Source: Firmicutes bacterium UBA4975 (GTDB lineage Bacteria > Bacillota > Proteinivoracia > UBA4975). Taken from it: a DNA stretch of 6,037 bases. The position numbers were made by a program, and so were the translations under genes. Positions 1-4,878 of this stretch are shown here, one piece after another; within the stretch, counting starts at the first letter, position 1, and each line of letters opens with the position of its first letter. The notes beneath the pieces were generated by a model. That model worked only from the letters and a program-made list of their open reading frames with translations. It was not told the origin of the DNA and did no database searches. The stretch lies in NCBI GenBank assembly GCA_002397155.1, contig DGZR01000048.1, positions 6,654 to 12,690 on the forward strand. Direction: 5' to 3'.

Positions 1-548
1 CGCTCGTCGGCCACCCCCACCCGCAATTGGGCCTCGTCGCTAATCAAGCGGATTAAGTCCCGGAGGAGGGTGGTCTTCCCCCCCCCCGGGGCCGCCAAGA
101 TGAGGGTGTTCAGCAGCCGTCCCTTGGCAAAGAGCAGGGGGAGCACCGGTTCTCCCACCCCCTTGAGCTGGCGGGCGATGCGGATGTTGATGGAACCGGC
201 CTCTACCATAGCCGCCACCCGCCCCCCCGAGACAGTAACCCGGCCGGCCACCCCTACCCGGTGCCCCCCCGCCACCGTGATAAAACCCCGGGCTAACTGC
301 TGGGCAAAGGCGTAGTAGGAGTACTGGCTCAATATGTTCATCGTCTCCTCCAGGTCCTCCCGGCCCATGGCCGGGGGCAGCCAGGTTTCCCGCCCTCCGC
401 CCCGGACCAAGAGGTCCTGGCCCGGTCTCAGACGGATCTCCTCAGCCTGTTCCAGCTCGCTCACCCCCAGGGCTTCCAGGGCCCGGCGGGGGCGGTGTCC
501 CAAGAAGGGCAGCACTTGTTCCTTAATCGGACAGTCCAGGCGGAGCAT
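1..548 (-). CDS. spoIIIAA: Stage III sporulation protein AA (SpoIIIAA), C-terminus cut by window edge
   Basis: SpoIIIAA is the cytoplasmic, mother-cell ATPase of the SpoIIIA-SpoIIQ channel that links mother cell and forespore during engulfment; it resembles type II/IV secretion ATPases. Reading from the ATG at 548 gives 182 complete codons before the left edge; family members are roughly 300-340 residues, so about 40% is missing. Visible family marks are the N-terminal EEIRLRPG (36-43), SQYSYYAF (74-81), the GFITVAGGHRVGVAGR block (88-103), SINIRIAR (119-126) and a P-loop AAPGGGKTTLLRD (152-164) in which the usual first Walker A glycine position is alanine. The fragment ends in VADER, matching the conserved region just after the P-loop. 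Walker B and the arginine finger are outside the window. GGAGG lies 12 nt upstream of the ATG, a rather long spacing, and is inside a hairpin. spoIIIAB-AH should follow to the left (inference). Confidence 0.95.
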   Translation of the reverse strand, partial: MLRLDCPIKEQVLPFLGHRPRRALEALGVSELEQAEEIRLRPGQDLLVRGGGRETWLPPAMGREDLEETMNILSQYSYYAFAQQLARGFITVAGGHRVGVAGRVTVSGGRVAAMVEAGSINIRIARQLKGVGEPVLPLLFAKGRLLNTLILAAPGGGKTTLLRDLIRLISDEAQLRVGVADE

Positions 549-549
549 T

Positions 550-595
550 AAAAAATACACCCTCCCTTGCAATAATAGATATTGAAGGGAGAGTG
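550..595 (-). terminator. Hairpin plus T-tract between the CD1247-type gene and spoIIIAA, overlapping the spoIIIAA RBS
   Basis: On the minus strand, arm 581-595 pairs with arm 558-573: ATTGAAGGGAG on the plus strand faces CTCCCTTGCAAT with one bulged G, and a further GTG/CAC pair lies beyond one mismatch. The loop is about 7 nt (574-580). The minus strand then reads TATTTTTTA straight into the spoIIIAA ATG. This is the form of an intrinsic terminator for the upstream acidic-protein gene. Its 3' arm includes the only good Shine-Dalgarno (GGAGG, 561-565) of spoIIIAA, so the structure could also hide that site in read-through RNA. Stem and T-tract are seen; the function is inferred. Confidence 0.6.
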
Positions 596-636
596 CATTT
601 ATGCTTTATAAAATGAAGTTTCTTCCAGGTCCGGGC

Positions 637-1062
637 TTAGTCCTCGTCCTCGCTTTCGCCTTCCTCATCGTCGCTGAAGATCACTTCGCCGCAGTCGGGG
701 CAGCGGATGGCCAGCTCGTCGTCGGCCGCTTCCGCCAGTTCATCTTCGTTGATGGTCACTAACCTATCACAATGAGGGCATTGAATTTCAAATTCTTCCG
801 GGTCATCGCAGTCGCAAGAATCCTCATCCTCGTCGTCTTCAAAAACCGCGTCCTCCACATCGGCCAGGTCGGCGTCCAGAGCTTCTAGAAAATCCTCATT
901 TTCTTCAGTCCGGTCCCGCAGGCTGTCCACTTCGTCCACGATCTCCTCCAAGAGCTCCAGGGTCTGAAAAAACATCTTGGCCAGGGGCTCTTCGTAATTG
1001 AGATTAGCTATCTCCTCCATCCCCCGGATGTAGGCGACTCTTTCCCGCAGTGTTTTCAACAT
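637..1062 (-). CDS. CD1247-family acidic zinc-ribbon protein, function unknown
   Basis: A 141-residue protein. The N-terminal helical segment (1-45, starting MLKTLRERVAYIRGM) is typical of the family that NCBI names 'CD1247 N-terminal domain-containing protein', which often sits between efp and spoIIIAA in Clostridia. Residues 40-75 look helical or coiled-coil. A very acidic stretch (about 68-93) containing CDC at 83-85 follows, then CPHC (95-98) and CPDC (121-124), a spacing that fits a zinc ribbon, and an acidic tail. By my count 54 of 141 residues are Asp/Glu against 9 Lys/Arg. The start is the ATG at 1062, with GGGAGG 5 nt upstream; an adjacent in-frame TTG at 1065 is too close to that site. 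The biochemical role is not known to me; occasional labels as a transcriptional regulator are not supported by any visible DNA-binding domain. Confidence 0.85.
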   Translation of the reverse strand: MLKTLRERVAYIRGMEEIANLNYEEPLAKMFFQTLELLEEIVDEVDSLRDRTEENEDFLEALDADLADVEDAVFEDDEDEDSCDCDDPEEFEIQCPHCDRLVTINEDELAEAADDELAIRCPDCGEVIFSDDEEGESEDED

Positions 1063-1067
1063 CAATA

Positions 1068-1075
1068 CCTCCCTT
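1068..1075 (-). promoter_or_regulatory. Ribosome binding site deciding the start of the CD1247-type gene
   Basis: The minus strand reads AAGGGAGG, then TATTG, then ATG. The 5-nt spacing favours the ATG at 1062 over the TTG at 1065, which would leave only 2 nt. Confidence 0.75.
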
Positions 1076-1087
1076 TTATCTTTTTTT

Positions 1088-1108
1088 GGTCACTACATTA
1101 TAATGACC
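1088..1108 (-). promoter_or_regulatory. Promoter -10 element inside an imperfect 21-bp palindrome
   Basis: The minus strand has a perfect TATAAT at 1102-1097, about 35 nt upstream of the ATG of the acidic-protein gene. The best -35 is weak (TAAACC, 16 nt upstream, 3 of 6 matches). The -10 is centred in an inverted repeat with arms GGTCA (1088-1092) and TGACC (1104-1108), 8 of 10 positions symmetrical about 1098. A dyad over a -10 box suggests an operator for a dimeric regulator. This would let the gene be transcribed apart from efp. The binding protein is unknown. Confidence 0.5.
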
Positions 1109-1185
1109 GGGAAAACCTGGTTTATTCCTTATTGGGCGGCCCCGCCCTTACTTTTGCCCAGGGGCTGCCCGCCGGAGTCTATAGC

Positions 1186-1743
1186 TCAAGCCCTTTCCGA
1201 GTACTGGCCGGTGCGGGTGTCGATGCGCAGCACGTCTCCCACGTTGATGAAAAGGGGCACCTGGACCACCAGGCCGGTGTCTAAAACGGCGGTCTTGGAA
1301 CCGCCGGAGGCGGTGTCCCCCTTGATCCCCGGTTCCGTTTCCACCACTGCCAACTCGACGATCACCGGCAGGTCGACTCCGATCACTTTTTCTTTATAAA
1401 ACTGCAGGTGCAGTTCCATATTTTCCTTGAGGTACTTGACGGCGTCTTCCAGCTCGGAAGGGCCCAGGGCAAACTGGTCGTAAGTCTCGGTGTCCATAAA
1501 GTGCCAGAGGTCGTCTCCCGCATATAGGTACTGAACCAAGCGCCGTTCAATGTGGGCTTTTTCAAACTTGTCCTTGGGGTTAAAAGTGCGTTCCGTCACC
1601 GCCCCGGTTTCGATGTTCTTTAGCTTAGTGCGGACAAAAGCGGCGCCCTTGCCCGGTTTTACGTGCTGGTATTCCACGACTGTGTATATGCTGCCCTCGA
1701 ATTCGATGGTCAGGCCGGTGCGAAATTCACTGGTGGAGATCAT
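1186..1743 (-). CDS. efp: Translation elongation factor P (EF-P)
   Basis: EF-P binds the ribosome next to the P-site tRNA and relieves stalling at consecutive prolines. The 185 residues match the standard family length. The N-terminal KOW-like domain (about 1-62) carries the tip loop HVKPGKGAAF (27-36), with Lys32 at the position that is modified in EF-P proteins; Lys, not Arg, rules out the EarP/rhamnosyl type and resembles the Bacillus loop KPGKGSAF. Two OB domains follow (about 65-127 and 130-185), the last with the signature-like IKGDTASGGSKTAVLDTGLVV region (139-159) and a typical end IDTRTGQYSERA. The ATG at 1743 has AGGAGG at 1752-1757, 8 nt upstream, just past the stop of the peptidase gene 16 bp away, so the two are probably co-transcribed and translationally coupled. 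No convincing terminator follows it. Confidence 0.98.
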   Translation of the reverse strand: MISTSEFRTGLTIEFEGSIYTVVEYQHVKPGKGAAFVRTKLKNIETGAVTERTFNPKDKFEKAHIERRLVQYLYAGDDLWHFMDTETYDQFALGPSELEDAVKYLKENMELHLQFYKEKVIGVDLPVIVELAVVETEPGIKGDTASGGSKTAVLDTGLVVQVPLFINVGDVLRIDTRTGQYSERA

Positions 1744-1759
1744 CGCCGTCCCCTCCTCT

Positions 1760-2830
1760 TCACTTTAGTTCCAGCAGTTCCTTGGGTGCGCTGTTGAAGT
1801 TGCGGCAGCCCTCTGCCTGGATGACCACCATGTCCTCGATGCGGACGCCGCCCCAGTCCGGCAGGTAGATGCCGGGTTCGATGGTGACGATCTGGTTTAC
1901 CTCCAGCACATCCTCGCTGGTCATCCCCGCCCGGGGGCTTTCGTGGATGGCCAAGCCCACCCCGTGACCCAGCCCGTGGCCAAACTGTTCGCCATAGCCC
2001 CTACCGGCGATTATGTCCCGAGCCAGAGCGTCCGCTTGCCGCCCGGTAATCCCCGCCTTGACTCCAGCCAGGCCCGCCAACTGGGCTGTCAGGACGATAT
2101 CGTAAATTTCCCGCTGCTTGGAGTCGGCCCGGCCCAGGACCACCGTCCTGGTCATGTCCGAGCAGTAACCCCGGTAGACGCAGCCGTAGTCCATAGTGAT
2201 AAAGTCGCCCTCTTCCAGGAGCTTTTCGCTGGCCACCCCGTGGGGCATGGAGGAACGGACCCCCGAAGCGACAATTGTTTCAAAAGAAGGACCGCTGGCC
2301 CCCAGGTCCTGCATGTGCCTCTCCAGTTCCAGGGCCACCCGGCGCTCGCTCAGGCCCGGCCGCAAAATACCCAGGATGTGGGCAAAGGCCTTGTCGGCAA
2401 TGGCGGCGGCTTCCGCCAGGAGCTCCAGCTCACCCTCATCCTTTACCGCCCTGAGTCGGAGCAGGAGGTCTTCTTGGGGAACGAGCTCGATACCCAGTAG
2501 GGTTTCCGCCCACTTGGCCTGCTGGCCCACCGTTATGTAGTCCTTTTCAAAGCCCACCCGCTTTACTCCCAGGCCCTCCAGGGCGGCCAAGAGATCGGCA
2601 GCGGGTTCCTGGCCCAGGCGGACGATCTCAAAGCCCGGGCACTGCTGACCCGCCTGCTGGGTGTAGCGAAAGTCGGTGAGAAAAATCGGCGCTCCCCGGC
2701 GCCCGATGAGGGCGATGCCGCTGGTGCCGGTAAAACCGCTGACCCAGCGCCGGTTTTCCGGCTGCAGGACCAATAGGGCCTCCACTTCTTGGGGCATGGC
2801 TTCCCGAACTCTTTTAACCCTCTCTGACAA
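1760..2830 (-). CDS. pepQ: Xaa-Pro aminopeptidase/dipeptidase, M24B metallopeptidase
   Basis: A cytosolic dimetal peptidase that splits peptides at X-Pro bonds. The 356 residues match the usual short Firmicute form. The N-terminal creatinase/prolidase-like domain spans about 1-130 (FTGTSG 33-38, FLTDFRYTQQA 50-60); the C-terminal pita-bread domain (about 135-350) has the full metal set: Asp214 (MDYG), Asp225 (SDMTRT), His289 (HGLGHGVG), Glu318 (IEPG) and Glu332 (RIED), plus His197 (MPHG) and His296 (IHESPR). The start is a TTG at 2830, preceded by a strong site reading AAGGTGATC; the next Met codon (residue 12) lacks such a site and would trim the domain. It is first in a minus-strand unit with efp. 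Pairing of a proline peptidase with the polyproline translation factor is common in Firmicutes. Substrate (tripeptide against dipeptide) cannot be told from sequence alone; ypdF-like naming is an alternative. Confidence 0.95.
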   Translation of the reverse strand: MSERVKRVREAMPQEVEALLVLQPENRRWVSGFTGTSGIALIGRRGAPIFLTDFRYTQQAGQQCPGFEIVRLGQEPAADLLAALEGLGVKRVGFEKDYITVGQQAKWAETLLGIELVPQEDLLLRLRAVKDEGELELLAEAAAIADKAFAHILGILRPGLSERRVALELERHMQDLGASGPSFETIVASGVRSSMPHGVASEKLLEEGDFITMDYGCVYRGYCSDMTRTVVLGRADSKQREIYDIVLTAQLAGLAGVKAGITGRQADALARDIIAGRGYGEQFGHGLGHGVGLAIHESPRAGMTSEDVLEVNQIVTIEPGIYLPDWGGVRIEDMVVIQAEGCRNFNSAPKELLELK

Positions 2831-2832
2831 CT

Positions 2833-2842
2833 GATCACCTTC
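2833..2842 (-). promoter_or_regulatory. Extended ribosome binding site for the TTG start of the peptidase gene
   Basis: The minus strand reads GAAGGTGATC, then AG, then TTG. The AGGTGATC part matches the extended complement of the 16S rRNA 3' end beyond the usual GGAGG core. Measured from the AAGG core, spacing to the TTG is about 7 nt. This supports the non-ATG start. Confidence 0.65.
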
Positions 2843-2846
2843 CCCG

Positions 2847-2874
2847 CCCGGTCGGGGCCCCTACCGGGCCCGGT
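2847..2874. repeat. GC-only compound palindrome in the peptidase/efp leader
   Basis: CCCGGT (2847-2852) and ACCGGG (2863-2868) flank GGGGCCCC (2854-2861), with one unpaired base on each side. The second arm is also part of a perfect 12-bp palindrome, ACCGGGCCCGGT (2863-2874). Two mutually exclusive pairings are therefore possible. On the minus strand the element lies between the predicted transcription start and the ribosome binding site. There is no T-tract, so it is not a normal terminator. Confidence 0.5.
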
Positions 2875-2896
2875 CCAGGCATTTTTTTCTATCCCC

Positions 2897-2925
2897 AGTA
2901 TACCCATAAAGCCCGTCCTTGGGAA
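2897..2925 (-). promoter_or_regulatory. Sigma-A-type promoter for the peptidase/efp unit
   Basis: The minus strand has TTCCCA (2925-2920; 4 of 6 matches to TTGACA), a 17-nt spacer, and TATACT (2902-2897; 5 of 6 matches to TATAAT). Transcription would start near 2890 and give a leader of about 60 nt that includes the GC-rich palindrome. Position, spacing and orientation all fit the first gene of the unit. Confidence 0.6.
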
Positions 2926-2988
2926 GTACCGCCGCCAAAATTCCCGGGCCCCCTGCCTTTCGCCCGGTGCCGGAGGTTTTTCCCCTTC

Positions 2989-3017
2989 TGTTTTAGGGCG
3001 GGAGCTTGTGCTAAGAT
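2989..3017 (+). promoter_or_regulatory. Weak extended -10 promoter candidate for the kinase/radical SAM unit
   Basis: TGC directly before TAAGAT (3012-3017) makes a TGn extended -10 element, with a poor -35 (TGTTTT, 2989-2994) 17 nt upstream. Transcription would start near 3024, about 26 nt before the kinase ATG. Another TATAGA at 3021-3026 has no usable -35. The match is modest, but this is the best candidate in the only gap upstream of the unit. Confidence 0.35.
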
Positions 3018-3049
3018 GAGTATAGAAAACCATTGGGGGCAAAAGAGTA

Positions 3050-3919
3050 ATGAAAAGAATTTCACCACGGGTGGCCGCTGTCCACGATCTATCCGGCTTT
3101 GGCCGGGTTTCCCTCTCCATCGTCATTCCCATCCTCACCACCATGGGGGTCCAGGTCTGCCCCCTGCCCACCGCCGTCCTCTCCACCCATACCGGCGGCT
3201 TTGAAAACTACAAGTTCATCGACCTGACCGAACACCTGGAGGAGTTCATCGGGCACTGGGCCGCCGTCGGGGTGGAGTTCGACTGCATCTACACGGGCTA
3301 CCTGGGCTCTCCCCTCCAGATAGATATTATCTCCAGATTCATCAAGGACTTTCACCTGGAGGGCCAGCTCGTCGTCATCGACCCGGTGATGGGGGACAAC
3401 GGCCGGCTCTACGCCTCCTTTGACCGGGCCATGGTCCGGGAAATGAAAAACTACATTCACCTGGCGGATATAATCACGCCCAACCTGACCGAGGCCGCTT
3501 TTCTCCTGGACGAGCCCTGGCCGACGGCAATCGGCGATGCCCGTCTCAAGGAATGGCTGCTGGCCCTGGCCGCAATGGGGCCAAGGACGGTGGTCATCAC
3601 CGGCGTCCCTTCCCCCTCCCCGGACATGACCTTGGTTGTCGCCTACAACAGCGAAGACAAGCGTTTTTGGAAAGTTAACTGCAGCTACATCCCCGCCCAC
3701 TTCCCCGGCACCGGGGACGGCTTTACCAGCGTCCTGGTGGGCAGCCTGCTCCGGGGAGACAGCCTGCCCAATGCCCTGGACCGGGCGGCTCAGTTCATCC
3801 TGGCCGCCGTCCGGGCGAGCTACGGCTACCCCTATCCCCAACGGGAAGGGGTGCTCTTAGAGCGGGTCCTGAGCAACCTGAACCTGCCCGTCCTGGTCAG
3901 CGCTTCGGGCACTTTTTAG
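3050..3919 (+). CDS. pdxK: Pyridoxamine/pyridoxal kinase, ribokinase fold (PdxK/PdxY family)
   Basis: It phosphorylates B6 vitamers with ATP in the salvage route to pyridoxal 5'-phosphate, in the cytosol. The 289 residues fit the family. Motifs in order: VHDLSGFGR (11-19) near the substrate site, PLPTAVLSTHTGG (38-50), YTGYLGS (81-87), DPVMGDNG (111-118), TPNLTEA (143-149) and the anion-hole/catalytic PGTGDGF (219-225) with Asp223 as the likely base. This pattern matches the Firmicute proteins annotated as pyridoxamine kinase (COG2240) and not the ThiD-like PdxK of Bacillus subtilis, so the symbol is used in the COG sense. The start is ATG 3050; no other in-frame start lies just upstream. The ribosome site is weak (GGGGG, 10 nt upstream). 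The radical SAM gene follows after 17 bp. Which vitamer is preferred cannot be told. Confidence 0.9.
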   Translation: MKRISPRVAAVHDLSGFGRVSLSIVIPILTTMGVQVCPLPTAVLSTHTGGFENYKFIDLTEHLEEFIGHWAAVGVEFDCIYTGYLGSPLQIDIISRFIKDFHLEGQLVVIDPVMGDNGRLYASFDRAMVREMKNYIHLADIITPNLTEAAFLLDEPWPTAIGDARLKEWLLALAAMGPRTVVITGVPSPSPDMTLVVAYNSEDKRFWKVNCSYIPAHFPGTGDGFTSVLVGSLLRGDSLPNALDRAAQFILAAVRASYGYPYPQREGVLLERVLSNLNLPVLVSASGTF

Positions 3920-3936
3920 GAAAAGGAAGTGTAAAA

Positions 3937-4863
3937 ATGCAATACATTTTCGGCCCCGTTCCCTCCCGGCGCTTAGGCCTGTCCCTGGGCATAAGCCCCA
4001 TACCCGGCAAAACCTGCAATTATTCCTGCGTTTACTGCCAGTTGGGCCCCACCGATAACCTGAGCAATAAAAGAGTCCTCTTCTTTCCCCCGGAGGCAAT
4101 CCTCGCCGAGCTGGAAGAAACCCTGGCCAAAAAACCGGCCTTTGACGTGGCTACCATCGTCGGCGAAGGAGAACCCACTCTCTACCTGGGCCTGGGGGAC
4201 CTGATCCAAGGGATCAAGGCCCGGGTGCAAAAACCGGTGGCCCTCATCACCAACGGGGCCCTGGCCTCCGACCCCCAGGTGCGTAAAGAGATGGCTCTGG
4301 CGGACATCGTCCTCATCTCCCTGGACGGCTATGACCAGGCCTCTTTTAAAAAGATCAACCGGCCCCTGGGCCGGATCGACTTTGACCAGGTCTATGCCGG
4401 TCTCCGGACTTTCTCCCAAGAATACCGGGGCCAGCTCTGGCTGGAGATAATGCTCCTGGCGGAAAACTCCGACCGGGCCAGCCTGGAAAAGTTCGCCCGC
4501 CTGCTAAAAGAAGTAAAATACCAGCGGCTCTACCTGAACACGCCGGTGCGGCCCCCGGCGGAGGCATACGTCCAGCCCCTGGGCCCCCAAGAGATGCAAG
4601 AAGCCGTCCAGGTCCTGGGGGGCATCTCCATCGACCTCCTCCTCTCCCAGGGTTTCCACAGCGAAATTCCCGACCACTACCAGGCAATCCTCAGCATCAT
4701 CGGCCGCCACCCCATGAACCAGTATGAAATCGAGAGCTTTTTGGCCGGCCGGGGCTGTCCCGCTGCCGGGCCGGTGCTGGCCCGGCTGGACCGGGACCCG
4801 GCAGTTGAGGTTCTTGAGTACCAGGGCTACACCACCTACCGGATTAAGGCAAAAAAGGGCTGA
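3937..4863 (+). CDS. Radical SAM protein, COG0731/TYW1-like core, substrate unknown
   Basis: A 308-residue radical SAM enzyme. The cluster motif is C27-x3-C31-x2-C34 (CNYSCVYC), preceded by FGPVPSRRLGLSLGISPIPGKT (5-26), which is typical of COG0731 proteins. GEGEPT (76-81) is the SAM-binding GGE-type segment, ITNGA (104-108) and ISLDG (127-131) are barrel strands. Apart from the motif, the only cysteine is C274, so no auxiliary Fe-S cluster is expected; true TYW1 enzymes have a second cluster bound by extra N-terminal cysteines. The C-terminal part (about 250-308, HPMNQYEIESFL...VEVLEYQGYTTYRI) looks like a winged helix. The ATG at 3937 has AAAAGGAAGTG upstream, and the gene is 17 bp after the kinase gene, surely co-transcribed. 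A tRNA or protein modification role is possible but only a guess; the substrate is not known. Confidence 0.88.
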   Translation: MQYIFGPVPSRRLGLSLGISPIPGKTCNYSCVYCQLGPTDNLSNKRVLFFPPEAILAELEETLAKKPAFDVATIVGEGEPTLYLGLGDLIQGIKARVQKPVALITNGALASDPQVRKEMALADIVLISLDGYDQASFKKINRPLGRIDFDQVYAGLRTFSQEYRGQLWLEIMLLAENSDRASLEKFARLLKEVKYQRLYLNTPVRPPAEAYVQPLGPQEMQEAVQVLGGISIDLLLSQGFHSEIPDHYQAILSIIGRHPMNQYEIESFLAGRGCPAAGPVLARLDRDPAVEVLEYQGYTTYRIKAKKG

Positions 4864-4878
4864 AAAAGCCCTTTTTTT
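4851..4878. terminator. Bidirectional intrinsic terminator between convergent genes
   Basis: AAAAAAGGGCT (4851-4861) pairs perfectly with AGCCCTTTTTT (4867-4877) around a 5-nt loop, giving an 11-bp stem with a T-run on either strand. The left arm is the last four codons of the radical SAM gene plus the T of its TGA stop; the right arm reaches the stop codon of the dihydrolipoamide dehydrogenase gene (4879-4877). It can therefore end both transcripts. Confidence 0.9.

Noticed and set aside
70..585. Two plus-strand open frames opposite spoIIIAA
   Set aside because: The minus strand gives an unbroken SpoIIIAA with a P-loop; the plus-strand products are Arg/Pro/Ser-rich shadows.
1134..1147. GGGCGG/CCGCCC hairpin downstream of efp
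   Set aside because: Considered as an efp terminator, but the loop is only 2-4 nt and no T-run follows on the minus strand; transcription may continue into the next gene.
1943..2500. 185-codon plus-strand open frame opposite the X-Pro peptidase gene
   Set aside because: It is a shadow of the peptidase, whose metal ligands are all intact; no plausible ribosome site or domain was seen.
3021..3026. TATAGA as a -10 box for the kinase gene
   Set aside because: No -35-like hexamer 16-18 nt upstream and no exact TGn extension; the TAAGAT at 3012 is the better candidate.
2563..3186. 207-codon minus-strand open frame crossing the divergent promoter region
   Set aside because: It overlaps the peptidase in another frame and the kinase on the other strand, and its arginine/proline-rich translation has no recognisable domain.
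3089..3841. 250-codon minus-strand open frame opposite the pyridoxamine kinase gene
   Set aside because: The plus-strand frame has complete kinase motifs. The antisense translation is low in complexity, resembles no family I know, and is expected from high-GC codon use.
3973..4687. Minus-strand open frames opposite the radical SAM gene
   Set aside because: No domains or credible starts, while the plus strand holds the complete CxxxCxxC protein.
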